From Lachnospiraceae bacterium (GTDB lineage: Bacteria; Bacillota; Clostridia; Lachnospirales; Lachnospiraceae): a DNA stretch of 64,000 nt. A model generated the notes under the pieces. It did not search any database, was not told where the DNA came from, and saw only the letters and a program-made list of their open reading frames with translations. The translations under genes were made by a program, and so were the position numbers. The first letter of the stretch is position 1. The number at the start of each line of letters is the position of its first letter. The stretch is taken from NCBI GenBank assembly GCA_017520425.1, contig JAFXFO010000022.1, forward strand, positions 1 to 64,000. Direction: 5' to 3'. Positions 8,289 to 17,824 of this stretch are shown in pieces.

Positions 8289-10220
8289 TTATTTTCCTTT
8301 CTTTTTGTGTACATTTCGGATGGTTTTCTTTTTTATGTTTTTATTTTCACTCACTTTACTGCTTTGCTGCTTGTTATAATTTTTCTTTTGACCGCCATCA
8401 GTATAAGAACCTGATTTTTTAGGCCGAATCAGACAATGTTTGTCAAATCCGATCAAATCCTCTCTGCCTGCAGTTGTTAATGCTTCGTAAACCAAATCAT
8501 AATTCTTTGGATTACGATATTGTATCAGAGCTCTCTGCATTGCCTTTTCATGAGGATTTTTGCAAACATATACCGTTTTCATATCCCTGGGATCCAGTCC
8601 GGTATAATACATCACTGTAGATATGGTAGAAGGCGTAGGATAAAAATCTTGTACCTGTTCCGGCATATAACCCAGATCACGGAGATATTCCGCAAGTTCA
8701 ATGGCCTCCTTTAATGTAGAACCCGGATGTGAACTCATCAAATAAGGTACCAGGAATTGGTTCTTACCCAGCTTCTCATTAAGTCTCTTATATTTCTTTA
8801 CAAATCTTTCATATACTGCATTTTCCGGTTTACCCATCTTGGAAAGTACCGTATCCGAAATATGCTCCGGTGCCACCTTCAGCTGACCGCTGATATGGTA
8901 CTCTACCAGTTCTTTGAAGAACGTATCATCTTCATCTGCCATCAGATAGTCAAATCGAATTCCTGAACGGACAAAAACCTTCTTCACCTTGGGAAGTGAT
9001 CGAAGCTTGCGCAAAAGTTCCAGATAATCACTATGGTCCACCTTCATATTGGCACAGGGCTTAGGGAACAAACATTGCCTGTTCTTACACACACCATGTG
9101 TCATTTGCTTCTCACAGGAAGGATGTCTGAAATTTGCGGTAGGACCGCCCACGTCATGAATATATCCTTTGAAATCCTTGTCCTCAATCAGTAGTTTCGC
9201 CTCTTCCAGAATGGATTCATGGCTTCTCACCTGAATGGTACGTCCCTGATGAAAGGTCAGTGCACAAAAGCTGCATCCTCCGAAGCATCCCCTATTACTG
9301 ATCAAGGAAAACTTTATCTCAGCAATTGCCGGAACACCACCGGCCTTTTCATAAGAAGGATGATAGGTACGCATATAGGGTAAGGCATATACATCATCCA
9401 TCTCCTGTGTGGTTAGAGGCGGTTGCGGAGGATTCTGTACCACATATACTTTATTGGGATACTCCTCAATCAATTTTTTTCCACTACAAAAGTCCGTATT
9501 CTGGTATTGGATACCAAAGCTTTTAGCATATTCTTTTTTATCTGCTTTCATTGCCTCATAGGAAGGCAATTCAATTGCATCATAAATACCGCTGATATCC
9601 TTTGTCTTATAAACCGTACCTGCAACAAATGTAATGTCCTTTACATCGATTCCGCTATTTAAAGCATCTGCCAGCTCTACGATGGACTTTTCACCCATAC
9701 CATAGGAAATAATATCCGCCTGGCTGTCTAAAAGTATGGAACGCTTAAAATCATCTGACCAATAATCATAATGAGCCATACGTCGAAGACTGGCTTCAAT
9801 ACCACCGATAATAACCGGTACATCCTTATACGCCTTTCGAATCAGATTGCCATAAACAACAGTTGCCCTGTCAGGCCTTTTGCCCATAACACCACCCGGA
9901 GTATAGGCATCCGACGCTCGACGCTTCTTGGACACGGAATAATGATTTACACAGCTGTCCATATTGCCTGCCGATATCAGAAAGCCCAGTCTTGGTTTTC
10001 CAAAAATCTTAATACTGCCATCATCCTTCCAATCCGGCTGCGAAATAATGCAAACCGTATATCCGTGTGCTTCCAAAATACGGCTGATTATAGCCGGTCC
10101 AAAGGACGGATGGTCCACATAGGCGTCACCGATGACATAAACAAAATCCGGTTGTTCTATATTTCGTTCCAACATTTCCTGTCTACTGACAGGTAAAAAT
10201 CCCTTGCTTAAATAAGTCAT
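8289..10220 (-). CDS. YgiQ family radical SAM protein
   Basis: Radical SAM enzyme of unknown reaction, 643 residues. The N-terminal UPF0313 region has [13 protein letters not shown]-like residues ([15 protein letters not shown]). The 4Fe-4S SAM cluster motif is [15 protein letters not shown] at about residue 324. A basic, lysine-rich tail (about 615-643) is typical of the clostridial form. The chosen start overlaps the HAD gene by 38 bases; an internal start is possible, but the conserved FLPVSRQEM begins soon after, so little room remains. Confidence 0.92.
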   Translation of the reverse strand: MTYLSKGFLPVSRQEMLERNIEQPDFVYVIGDAYVDHPSFGPAIISRILEAHGYTVCIISQPDWKDDGSIKIFGKPRLGFLISAGNMDSCVNHYSVSKKRRASDAYTPGGVMGKRPDRATVVYGNLIRKAYKDVPVIIGGIEASLRRMAHYDYWSDDFKRSILLDSQADIISYGMGEKSIVELADALNSGIDVKDITFVAGTVYKTKDISGIYDAIELPSYEAMKADKKEYAKSFGIQYQNTDFCSGKKLIEEYPNKVYVVQNPPQPPLTTQEMDDVYALPYMRTYHPSYEKAGGVPAIAEIKFSLISNRGCFGGCSFCALTFHQGRTIQVRSHESILEEAKLLIEDKDFKGYIHDVGGPTANFRHPSCEKQMTHGVCKNRQCLFPKPCANMKVDHSDYLELLRKLRSLPKVKKVFVRSGIRFDYLMADEDDTFFKELVEYHISGQLKVAPEHISDTVLSKMGKPENAVYERFVKKYKRLNEKLGKNQFLVPYLMSSHPGSTLKEAIELAEYLRDLGYMPEQVQDFYPTPSTISTVMYYTGLDPRDMKTVYVCKNPHEKAMQRALIQYRNPKNYDLVYEALTTAGREDLIGFDKHCLIRPKKSGSYTDGGQKKNYNKQQSSKVSENKNIKKKTIRNVHKKKGK

Positions 10221-10863
10221 AATAATCCTCTATATAAAAGTCTGCCAATCTTTTCTTCTCTTCAATCTGGTGCATGGAATAAACATCCTCTACTGCACAA
10301 ACAATCATTCCGGCACCTTTCCCGGAACGTATTCCCTTGGGTATATCTTCAAATACCAGACAATGTTCCGGCTTCACATCTAATTCCTCAGCAGCTGCCA
10401 AATACACATCCGGTGCCGGCTTTCCGGGCAATCCGTCACTTCCGGTTTTAATAATATCAAATACCCCTTCTAACTTTCTTGCAGACAATACATTCTCTAT
10501 CAACTCTCTGGAATTACTGCTGGCTATACCCAGCTTAATCCCTTTATTCCTGCAATAATCCAAAAATTCTTTGGCTCCGGGCTTTAAGAATACTTCCTTT
10601 TCATACTTTTCCCAAGCCATCCGGTTCCAATCATCCATCATTTCCTGCTTGGTACGCGGTATCTCATAATGCTCACTGACCCACTCTGCCGTTTCATCAA
10701 AGCTCATTCCTTCGATTTTGGCCTGAAAGGCGGCTATGCTTTCATCTGAAACATCATATCCATAGAAGGAGAGATAATCAATATCAATTTGTTTCCAAAT
10801 CCACATGGAATCAACCAGGGAACCATCCATATCAAAAATCACGGCATCAATTCTTTCTGTCAT
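10183..10863 (-). CDS. HAD-superfamily phosphatase
   Basis: Beta-phosphoglucomutase/sugar-phosphatase type HAD hydrolase of 226 residues. Motif I is [10 protein letters not shown] (residues 10-19), motif II includes ASSNSRE, and motif III/IV is seen as [11 protein letters not shown] with [11 protein letters not shown]. The substrate cannot be told. Its start overlaps the stop of the upstream pseudouridine synthase as ATGA, and its 3' end overlaps ygiQ, so the three are tightly coupled. Confidence 0.92.
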   Translation of the reverse strand: MTERIDAVIFDMDGSLVDSMWIWKQIDIDYLSFYGYDVSDESIAAFQAKIEGMSFDETAEWVSEHYEIPRTKQEMMDDWNRMAWEKYEKEVFLKPGAKEFLDYCRNKGIKLGIASSNSRELIENVLSARKLEGVFDIIKTGSDGLPGKPAPDVYLAAAEELDVKPEHCLVFEDIPKGIRSGKGAGMIVCAVEDVYSMHQIEEKKRLADFYIEDYYDLFKQGIFTCQ

Positions 10864-11564
10864 CCTATGTCCTTTCTCAACAATTCAACTTCCTCATCTG
10901 TCAATTCACGAAACTCACCCGGTCGCAAATCCTTATCTAAAACCAAACTTCCAAAAGTAATTCTCTTTAAAAATATTACATTATTATCTACTGCCTGTAG
11001 CATTCTTTTCACTTGATGAAAACGACCTTCACATATTTCCAGTTCCAATTCATTGGTACCTGTTATTACTGCTTTGGCAGGTAAGGTGTTTTTTTCATCA
11101 CCAATATCCACCCCCTGTTCCAACGCAATTCTGTCAGATTCAGAAATTTCTTTTCCGCATTGCACATAATAACGCTTAAATACATGCTTCTTTGGAGATA
11201 ATAAGGCATGTCCCAGCTCTCCGTCATTGGTAATCAGCAATAATCCTTCCGTATCTTTATCCAATCTGCCAACCGGAAACATATCCCTCTTTCTGTCAAC
11301 ATCAAGTAAATCCATTACCGTTTTATCAATATTATCTTTCGTGGCAGTAACCACCCCCTGTGGTTTATTCAGCATATAGTACAGGTATGGTTTGTACTTT
11401 ACGATTTTCTCTGAATACATCACCTCATCCTTGGTTTCGTCCACCTTATAATCCGCCTGGCGGCAAATCACACCATTGACTTTCACCATTCCTTTTTTAA
11501 TGCTTTCTTTTACCCGGCTTCTGCTACCTATTTCATTTTCTGTCAAAAATTTGTCCAGACGCAT
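10860..11564 (-). CDS. RsuA/RluB-family pseudouridine synthase
   Basis: 16S or 23S rRNA pseudouridine synthase, 234 residues from the chosen start. The N-terminal S4 domain begins at once (MRLDKFLTENEIGSRSRVKE). The catalytic motif is GRLDKDTEGLLLITND. FHQVKRMLQAV is the family box near the C-terminus. The longer frame from 11597 adds eleven residues unlike the family; the ATG pair at 11562-11567 is preceded by AAGGAAG, so the inner start is preferred. Confidence 0.9.
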   Translation of the reverse strand: MRLDKFLTENEIGSRSRVKESIKKGMVKVNGVICRQADYKVDETKDEVMYSEKIVKYKPYLYYMLNKPQGVVTATKDNIDKTVMDLLDVDRKRDMFPVGRLDKDTEGLLLITNDGELGHALLSPKKHVFKRYYVQCGKEISESDRIALEQGVDIGDEKNTLPAKAVITGTNELELEICEGRFHQVKRMLQAVDNNVIFLKRITFGSLVLDKDLRPGEFRELTDEEVELLRKDIG

Positions 11565-11636
11565 CATCGGCTTCTTCCTTCTATTCCTACAAATCAAACA
11601 TATAATAATATGGTATTTTACATTTACGGAGACAGT

Positions 11637-12530
11637 ATGCTTTTTATCTCATTCTTTTTGCTGTTAACTTATTTCATACTGGTTCATTCAGAGATTAGTC
11701 TGTTCTATGCATTTAACGGTTTTACTTTATGGTATGCCAAGATGGTGCCGGCACTCCTTCCGTTTATGATTATATCCGGTCTTCTTATTTATCTGGATTT
11801 AGCACATAAATTCGCCGGTATTTTCCATCCAATCTTTCATAAAATCTATGGTTGTAGTTCCCATGTTTCATACGGCATCCTTATGGGCTTCCTATGCGGC
11901 TTTCCCATGGGTGCTAAAGTTGCTGCCGATTTATATCGTGAGGGAAAAATCACCGTTACGGAATCAGAATTTCTTCTTAGCTTTACCAACAATATCGGAC
12001 CGGTCTATTTTTGCAGTTTTGTAATTCCCTTGTTTCATTTAAACCAAGCCTTACCTTATCTCTTTGGCATGTATGGAATCCCCTTAATATACGGATTCCT
12101 TCTAAGGAACACTTATTATCGAGACAAACTATCTGCCAACTCATCCGACAATATACTGCAAACCAAACCCGCAAAAGATATATTTACCGCTTTGAATCAC
12201 TCCATAAATGATTCTGTTCAAAAGATTCTAATGTTGTGCGGATATATGATATTTTTTAATCTTTTAAATATCCTTCCACACTTTATCATTCCATCTTTTC
12301 ACAAATACATATCACCATTATTGGAAATAACAGGTGGTCTGAATCTTTTGAATGGAGATTTACCCTATCTATGCTTGTGCTATCTAATGTTTGGTGGTCT
12401 GTCCTGCATCGCTCAAACCCACAGTATGATATCCAATACAGATTTATCCATCCGTAAATATATTCTTCACAAATGCATAATTACACTATTTTCAATCCTT
12501 TATTATTTTCTGTTATTCCTATTAGACTGA
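11637..12530 (+). CDS. ylbJ: YlbJ-like nucleoside-recognition membrane protein
   Basis: Polytopic integral membrane protein of about 297 residues with about seven hydrophobic segments and two Gate-type (nucleoside recognition) repeats. GFLCGFPMGAKVAADLY is the family signature. In Bacillus the YlbJ protein is needed for sporulation, which is family knowledge rather than shown here. The start at 11637 has GGAG five bases upstream. The gene faces an amidase gene and overlaps its 3' end by 28 bases. rsmD and coaD (ylbH and ylbI in B. subtilis) lie nearby, preserving that neighbourhood with ylbJ reversed. Confidence 0.85.
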   Translation: MLFISFFLLLTYFILVHSEISLFYAFNGFTLWYAKMVPALLPFMIISGLLIYLDLAHKFAGIFHPIFHKIYGCSSHVSYGILMGFLCGFPMGAKVAADLYREGKITVTESEFLLSFTNNIGPVYFCSFVIPLFHLNQALPYLFGMYGIPLIYGFLLRNTYYRDKLSANSSDNILQTKPAKDIFTALNHSINDSVQKILMLCGYMIFFNLLNILPHFIIPSFHKYISPLLEITGGLNLLNGDLPYLCLCYLMFGGLSCIAQTHSMISNTDLSIRKYILHKCIITLFSILYYFLLFLLD

Positions 12531-13819
12531 TTGTCATTACGATTTTTAAGCACTCTTTGTATGGAACGTAACATTAGCAGCAATATTCCCATCCATAAGG
12601 TAATAAAAATCATTAACACAATAAATCGTTTCAAGGTAAACCTTACTTCTTCAGGTTCTTTTTTTAAGATATCCGCAATCACATATATTGCTGATTCTTT
12701 CTTTTCTTCTTTTATCACCGGCTTTTCAGGAGATATAACCGCCGGTGGTGCGGTGGGGGATACAAATGCATCAAAGCCTTTCAATTTATTACTTGTACGA
12801 TAAATATCAAATTTATTATAGGCTCTTACTGCAATCTCCGGCACACATCCGTCCGGTACATTAATCATCAATGAAAATTCCTGTGAATAAGTACTTGTTA
12901 TCATATCAGTATCCGGCCAGGCATATAGCTTACTAAAGTTTTTACCACCATCCAAACTGTAAGTATAATACATAACCGGGGTCTGTTTATCTACGGCATT
13001 GACCTTGATAGTCAGAACACCATTTTCATAATCCACCTCTTCTGTTGAGATTATACATTGACTTGGACCCGAAAAATCCTCAAGAGTATGAGAAATCGTC
13101 TCATTTTTCTTAATCTTATAAAGGCTTTCTTCCACATCGGTCATATCTTCGTATACGCCAAAGAATTTCGCAATAGCTATGGCATCTCTACGCCCGAATT
13201 CTTCATAGTCAGATATTTCATCACAATAAGCACTATCCCTATCTTCATCCACGTGACAATGTTCAATAATCACGGCCGGAATATCTCTGGCCACACATTC
13301 ACGTAAGATACCGTAGTAGTCCTTACCGGAATCATTCTTTCTGGTTTTAATACCTCTGCTGAACAGCCCCATCTCCTGCATTTCTAATTGCTGAAGATAT
13401 GCGAATTTATATGCAAGGGAATGATGTGGTGCATGTAAGGGAATCCATACCTCAGTACCATACAGTGTATGATTTTCTGATGCATTATAATGTAGACTGA
13501 ATACGAAATCAGCATTAACACTCTTTGCAAAAACCGCCCTGTCCCGAAGGGAAATATCTGTATCATCCGTTCTTGTCAGATGCACTTCCAACTGTTCGTA
13601 CTTTTCCAATTCTTTAACCAGGGCTAACGCTGTCTGCATCAGAATATCTTTCTCTTCAAAAGCAGGATTGGCTACAGTACCTTTATTTTCTCCACCATGT
13701 CCGGGATCAATTACAATTATATATTTCTCCTTTTCACCATACAAAGATTGACCATTGACCTTCATACCTGATAAGAGAAAAAGGGAAATTATACATAAAC
13801 AGAATAAAACTCTTTTCAA
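12503..13819 (-). CDS. membrane-anchored N-acetylmuramoyl-L-alanine amidase
   Basis: Zinc amidase (Amidase_3) that cleaves the bond between MurNAc and the stem peptide of peptidoglycan. The 438 residues start with a signal peptide or anchor (VLFCLCIISLFLLSG). The catalytic domain runs about 30-235, with DPGHGGENKG (zinc His), FSLHYNAS (zinc His) and the catalytic Glu region AVIIEHCHVDE. A beta-rich middle domain follows, and a C-terminal transmembrane segment (IVLMIFITLWMGILLLML) lies at about 400-420, ending in an Asn/Arg-rich tail. The two-ended membrane anchoring is unusual for a secreted CwlD-like amidase. It overlaps ylbJ tail to tail and is preceded by a terminator. Confidence 0.88.
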   Translation of the reverse strand: MKRVLFCLCIISLFLLSGMKVNGQSLYGEKEKYIIVIDPGHGGENKGTVANPAFEEKDILMQTALALVKELEKYEQLEVHLTRTDDTDISLRDRAVFAKSVNADFVFSLHYNASENHTLYGTEVWIPLHAPHHSLAYKFAYLQQLEMQEMGLFSRGIKTRKNDSGKDYYGILRECVARDIPAVIIEHCHVDEDRDSAYCDEISDYEEFGRRDAIAIAKFFGVYEDMTDVEESLYKIKKNETISHTLEDFSGPSQCIISTEEVDYENGVLTIKVNAVDKQTPVMYYTYSLDGGKNFSKLYAWPDTDMITSTYSQEFSLMINVPDGCVPEIAVRAYNKFDIYRTSNKLKGFDAFVSPTAPPAVISPEKPVIKEEKKESAIYVIADILKKEPEEVRFTLKRFIVLMIFITLWMGILLLMLRSIQRVLKNRNDNQSNRNNRK

Positions 13820-13844
13820 TCTTTACACTCCAAAATATCCACAC

Positions 13845-13873
13845 AAGAAAACCGGCTTCCTATCGAAACCGGT
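13845..13873 (-). terminator. intrinsic terminator
   Basis: A nine-pair stem (arms 13865-13873 and 13851-13859, one G-U pair) is followed on the minus strand by TTTTCTTGT. It ends the rsmD-coaD-coiled-coil transcript 15 bases after the last stop and separates it from the amidase gene. Confidence 0.8.
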
Positions 13874-13887
13874 CCTTTATCTGTTAT

Positions 13888-14481
13888 CTATTCTTCTTCA
13901 GTTTCAGAATTATCTAAAACCACATTAGACAACTCATCCTCTTCTACCGGATGCAGCTCTGCTCGGTTTGACTGAATAATATCTTTATATTGATTTAATC
14001 CACTCAAGAGATTTTCATAACTCGCAACAGCACTGTTTGTAGAATTTACAATCAAATTCTCCAGATAGCTTAAAATATCATCCATATACTGCATAGCAGC
14101 ACTACGAACGCTGTTTGCTTCCATAGTGGCAGTATCCAATATCTGCTGTGCCTGATATGTTGCTGAAGTTACTACTTCATTAGCCTGTGCATATGCTTGC
14201 TGCATAATTTCATGTTCACTAATCAACTTATTAGTATGAACAGTCGCTTCATTGATTAATGTCTCTGCCTTCGCACGTGCATCGTTTAAGATGGCTTCTT
14301 TATTGCTGATAATCTTCTGATAACGCTTGATTTCGTCTGGAGTATTTACTCTCAGTTCACGAAGCATATCATCAATCTGTTCTCTGTTTACAACAATCTT
14401 TGTGCTTGACAAAGGATAATATTTACAATTATCAATATAAATCTCAATATCATCAATCAACTGTTCAATTTTGCTACTCAT
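13888..14481 (-). CDS. coiled-coil protein, ATP-synthase-H-like
   Basis: A 197-residue soluble, mostly helical protein. Residues about 60-165 are a long Ala/Glu/Gln-rich coiled coil similar to V-type ATPase subunit H or DivIVA-like proteins. The family is usually annotated only as ATPase-like, and no enzyme motif is seen. The acidic tail is VEEDELSNVVLDNSETEEE. The start at 14481 has AGAGGT nine bases upstream; the longer frame begins with TTG. It follows coaD by 23 bases and closes the rsmD-coaD transcript. A role at the division site or envelope is speculation. Confidence 0.8.
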   Translation of the reverse strand: MSSKIEQLIDDIEIYIDNCKYYPLSSTKIVVNREQIDDMLRELRVNTPDEIKRYQKIISNKEAILNDARAKAETLINEATVHTNKLISEHEIMQQAYAQANEVVTSATYQAQQILDTATMEANSVRSAAMQYMDDILSYLENLIVNSTNSAVASYENLLSGLNQYKDIIQSNRAELHPVEEDELSNVVLDNSETEEE

Positions 14482-14504
14482 AAGATAAATACCTCTCAAT
14501 TTGT

Positions 14505-14987
14505 TTATAAATTATACTTCTCTGCTACCAGCTTCGCCACACTTTCAGGCAAGTAAGGTGATACATCCCCATGGAATCCTGCCACCTCTTTTACACCGGA
14601 AGAACTAATGTAAGAATACTCCGGACTAGTCACCAAAAAGATTGTTTCCAGCTCACCACAGGACAATCTGTCATTGTACTGGGCGATTTGTGTTTCGTAT
14701 TCAAAATCTGAAATACTGCGTAATCCTCTAATGGAAACATTTATGTTGTTTTGCTTGGCATAATCCACAAGCATACCGCTGAATGTGTCGATTTTCACAT
14801 TGGGCAAATCAGCAGTTACTTCCTCTAATATCTTAACACGTTCTTGCACAGAAAACAATGGTGACTTTTGCGGATTATTCAATATTCCTACAATAACTTC
14901 ATCAAAAATACGTGCGGAACGTTTTATAATATCCAAATGTCCCAATGTCACAGGATCAAAACTTCCGGGATAGATTGCACGACTCAT
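14505..14987 (-). CDS. coaD: phosphopantetheine adenylyltransferase
   Basis: Transfers AMP from ATP to 4'-phosphopantetheine, the fourth step of coenzyme A synthesis. The 160 residues match the family. The nucleotidyltransferase motif YPGSFDPVTLGHLDI is at the N-terminus, and SSSGVKEVAGFHGDVS near the C-terminus. It lies 15 bases downstream of rsmD, the order also found in Bacillus (ylbH-ylbI). Confidence 0.97.
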   Translation of the reverse strand: MSRAIYPGSFDPVTLGHLDIIKRSARIFDEVIVGILNNPQKSPLFSVQERVKILEEVTADLPNVKIDTFSGMLVDYAKQNNINVSIRGLRSISDFEYETQIAQYNDRLSCGELETIFLVTSPEYSYISSSGVKEVAGFHGDVSPYLPESVAKLVAEKYNL

Positions 14988-15002
14988 AATTATCCTCCTG
15001 AT

Positions 15003-15554
15003 TTATGCCCTCTTCTTGATAAAAAGGTGCTTATTTGTCTTATAATTCTTTTCACGGATTAACTCAAAACCTAAGGCTTCCAGATAATCCGTTTTCGTTT
15101 TTAATGCTGCCTCTACGATAATCAAAGTATCTTCTGTTACATATTTCATCCCCGCCAAAACATTCAATACCCTTTCTTCATATCCACTGTTATAGGGCGG
15201 ATCCATAAAGATAATATCCACTTCTTTTTCATAGATGGAAGTCAATGCAAGCACAGCTTCCTGCTTTAATACAACTGCTTTGTCCGTAAACTTCGTAAAA
15301 GCCAAATTGTCCTGAATACATGCCAGCGCCTTTGGTGCATTCTCTATGAAATATGCCTTTCTGGCACCTCTGCTCAAGGCTTCGATTCCGATTCCACCGC
15401 TACCGCTGAACAAATCAACAAATACAGCCCCCGGAATATCATTTTGCAATATATTGAATAATGTTTCCTTAATACGGTCTGTAGTGGGTCTGGTATCCGG
15501 TCCCTCTGGGGTTTTTAACGGCATACTTCTCGCCACACCTGCTATTACTCGCAT
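15003..15554 (-). CDS. rsmD: 16S rRNA (guanine(966)-N(2))-methyltransferase
   Basis: SAM-dependent methyltransferase acting on G966 of 16S rRNA, 183 residues. The N-terminal RPTTDRIKETLFNIL, the SAM-binding FVDLFSGSGGIGIEALSRG and the catalytic DPPY (about residue 120) are all visible. AAAGGAG precedes the ATG. It starts 12 bases after the topoisomerase A-subunit gene and may be read from the same transcript. Confidence 0.96.
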   Translation of the reverse strand: MRVIAGVARSMPLKTPEGPDTRPTTDRIKETLFNILQNDIPGAVFVDLFSGSGGIGIEALSRGARKAYFIENAPKALACIQDNLAFTKFTDKAVVLKQEAVLALTSIYEKEVDIIFMDPPYNSGYEERVLNVLAGMKYVTEDTLIIVEAALKTKTDYLEALGFELIREKNYKTNKHLFIKKRA

Positions 15555-15566
15555 AAATACTCTCCT

Positions 15567-17807
15567 TTAACCACGTACTTTAATACCCTTTCCGTCTCTC
15601 TTTCCCAGTTTAATGGTATTCAGTACCAGTTGCTTGCTCTTATAAGGGATTTCAACCTCTACACCATTCTGTGTATAGTATACAGCTTCCAGTTCGTCTT
15701 TCTCACCCAGCTTCATACCTCTCACACCAATAGCCGCTTTTTTCTTCTCCGGTATTTCATCAATCGGGAATCTCAAGAAATAACCATCCTTAGATTGTAA
15801 TACCACATTTTTCTGGTCTTGTATACATACAATACTCAAAACTCTATCATCATCCAACAGCTTAGTGGCAGCAACTGTTCGTTTACTTACATCAAACTCA
15901 CCGCCATCTACCACCTTCATCATGGCGCTCTTTGTAACAAAGATTACTCTGCACAAGTTCAACTGTGTCTGATTGGTAATAAATACCATATTTTCTTTCT
16001 CAGAACTGAAATTGCTTACGTTATCGATAGGAATACCCTTATCACGGAACTTTCCAAAGGGTAAATCCAACACCTTAATCATATGCAACTGACCGGCATC
16101 CGTAAAGAGACAAATCTTACCGGTATTTTTGCATTTAAATACATATTTATTCTCGCTGTCAGCAGCTTCCTTATTTCGCTCATAAGTAGGAATATCCACT
16201 GTTTTTGCATAACCGAAGCGGTCCATAAGGAACATAACATCCATTTCTTCCAGTTCTTTTTCCTTGTAAACAGCTTCTTCAGCATTTTCAATAGCGGTTC
16301 TTCTGGCACGTTTGTATTCTTTCTTAAAGTTTTCCAATTCATTCATGATAACCTGTGCCATTGAATCCCTACGTTCCAAAATATCTTCATAACGGAAGAT
16401 ATTTGCCATGGTCTCTTCATGTTCATTAATCAGTGCTTCTATTTCCAAGCCGATTAATTTATACAAACGCATTTCCAATATGGCATTGGCCTGCTTCTCC
16501 GTAAACATCAACTGAGTTGCCATAATCTTTGATTCTTTGGATTTAAACTTTATTCCCTCAATCTCACCATTTACTAAACAATTCTTCGCCATATTACGGT
16601 CCTTGGAACCACGTAATATCTCAATAATTAAGTCAATTACATTACAAGCCTTTATTAGACCTTCCTGCACTTCCTTGCGGTCCAGTTCCTTTGCCAGCAG
16701 GTTAGTGTACTTTCGTGTCGCCACCTCATACTGGAAGTCCACACAAGCCTTTATGATACTTTTCAGCCCCATTACCTCAGGACGTCCACCGGCAATGGCA
16801 AGCATATTTACGCCGAAGGTATCCTCCAAACGGGTCTTCTTGTATAATAAATTCTTGAAATTCTCAACATCTGCATCCTTACGCAGCTCAATTACAATAC
16901 GGATACCCTCTTTTGAGGACTGATTGGAAATATCAACAATATCCTGGGTCTTTTTGGTCTCGGAAAGTGCTGCCACATCAGACAGGAATTTCGCAATATT
17001 TGCACCAATCATAGTATAAGGAATCTCCGTAATTACCAGATTCACCTTACCACCCTTTGCCTTTTCCACTTCTACCTTACCACGGAGTTTTATCTTACCC
17101 ACACCGGTTTCGTAGATTTCCAGCAAATCATCCTGATTGGTCACAATACCGCCGGTAGGGAAATCCGGTCCTTTGATATAACGCATCAATTCCCTGGTAG
17201 TGATGTTTTCATCCAGCATATATGCCTTTGTGGCATCGATTACTTCTGCCAGATTGTGTGGCGGTATGCTGGTTGTCATACCAACCGCAATACCTTCCGA
17301 TCCATTTATCAGAATATTGGGGATCTTTACAGGTAATACGGTAGGTTCCTTCTCTGTTTCATCAAAGTTTGGGCCGAAATCAACCACATCCTTATCCAAG
17401 TCAGCCAGATATGCTTCCTGAGTAACCTTCGCCAGTCTTGCCTCCGTATAACGCATGGCAGCGGCTCCATCTCCTTCAATGTTGCCGAAGTTACCGTGAC
17501 CATCCACCAAAGGAAGTCCCTTTTTGAAATCCTGGGTCATAACCACCAAGGCTTCATAAATAGAACTGTCTCCGTGGGGATGATATTTACCCATGGTATC
17601 ACCTACAATACGGGCGCTTTTACGATAGGGCTTATCATATCGGATACCAAGCTCATGCATATCATAAAGGGTACGTCTTTGAACAGGCTTCAAACCATCC
17701 CTTACATCCGGAATGGCTCTGGCTATAATAACACTCATGGCATAATCTATAAAGGATTTCTGCATGACCTCAGAATATTCTGTTTTAATTATTCTATCAT
17801 CACTCAT
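15567..17807 (-). CDS. parC: type II topoisomerase A subunit (ParC/GyrA)
   Basis: DNA-cleaving subunit of gyrase or topoisomerase IV, 746 residues from the preferred start. The winged-helix region has [14 protein letters not shown], the quinolone region is [14 protein letters not shown], and the catalytic Tyr lies in MRYTEARL. A six-bladed beta-pinwheel C-terminal domain spans about 490-746. The gyrase-defining GyrA box (QRRGGKG type) is not found in the first blade, where [13 protein letters not shown] stands instead. I therefore favour ParC-like, although many databases label such clostridial second copies GyrA. The 17807 start has GGTGAT upstream. It lies directly after its partner, 17 bases away. 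Confidence 0.88.
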   Translation of the reverse strand: MSDDRIIKTEYSEVMQKSFIDYAMSVIIARAIPDVRDGLKPVQRRTLYDMHELGIRYDKPYRKSARIVGDTMGKYHPHGDSSIYEALVVMTQDFKKGLPLVDGHGNFGNIEGDGAAAMRYTEARLAKVTQEAYLADLDKDVVDFGPNFDETEKEPTVLPVKIPNILINGSEGIAVGMTTSIPPHNLAEVIDATKAYMLDENITTRELMRYIKGPDFPTGGIVTNQDDLLEIYETGVGKIKLRGKVEVEKAKGGKVNLVITEIPYTMIGANIAKFLSDVAALSETKKTQDIVDISNQSSKEGIRIVIELRKDADVENFKNLLYKKTRLEDTFGVNMLAIAGGRPEVMGLKSIIKACVDFQYEVATRKYTNLLAKELDRKEVQEGLIKACNVIDLIIEILRGSKDRNMAKNCLVNGEIEGIKFKSKESKIMATQLMFTEKQANAILEMRLYKLIGLEIEALINEHEETMANIFRYEDILERRDSMAQVIMNELENFKKEYKRARRTAIENAEEAVYKEKELEEMDVMFLMDRFGYAKTVDIPTYERNKEAADSENKYVFKCKNTGKICLFTDAGQLHMIKVLDLPFGKFRDKGIPIDNVSNFSSEKENMVFITNQTQLNLCRVIFVTKSAMMKVVDGGEFDVSKRTVAATKLLDDDRVLSIVCIQDQKNVVLQSKDGYFLRFPIDEIPEKKKAAIGVRGMKLGEKDELEAVYYTQNGVEVEIPYKSKQLVLNTIKLGKRDGKGIKVRG

Positions 17808-17824
17808 CGTATCACCATCCATCC

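Noticed and set aside
15567-17807. Calling the A subunit GyrA
   Set aside because: No GyrA box is found and no origin genes are near; ParC-like was chosen, though a gyrase identity cannot be fully excluded without the rest of the genome.
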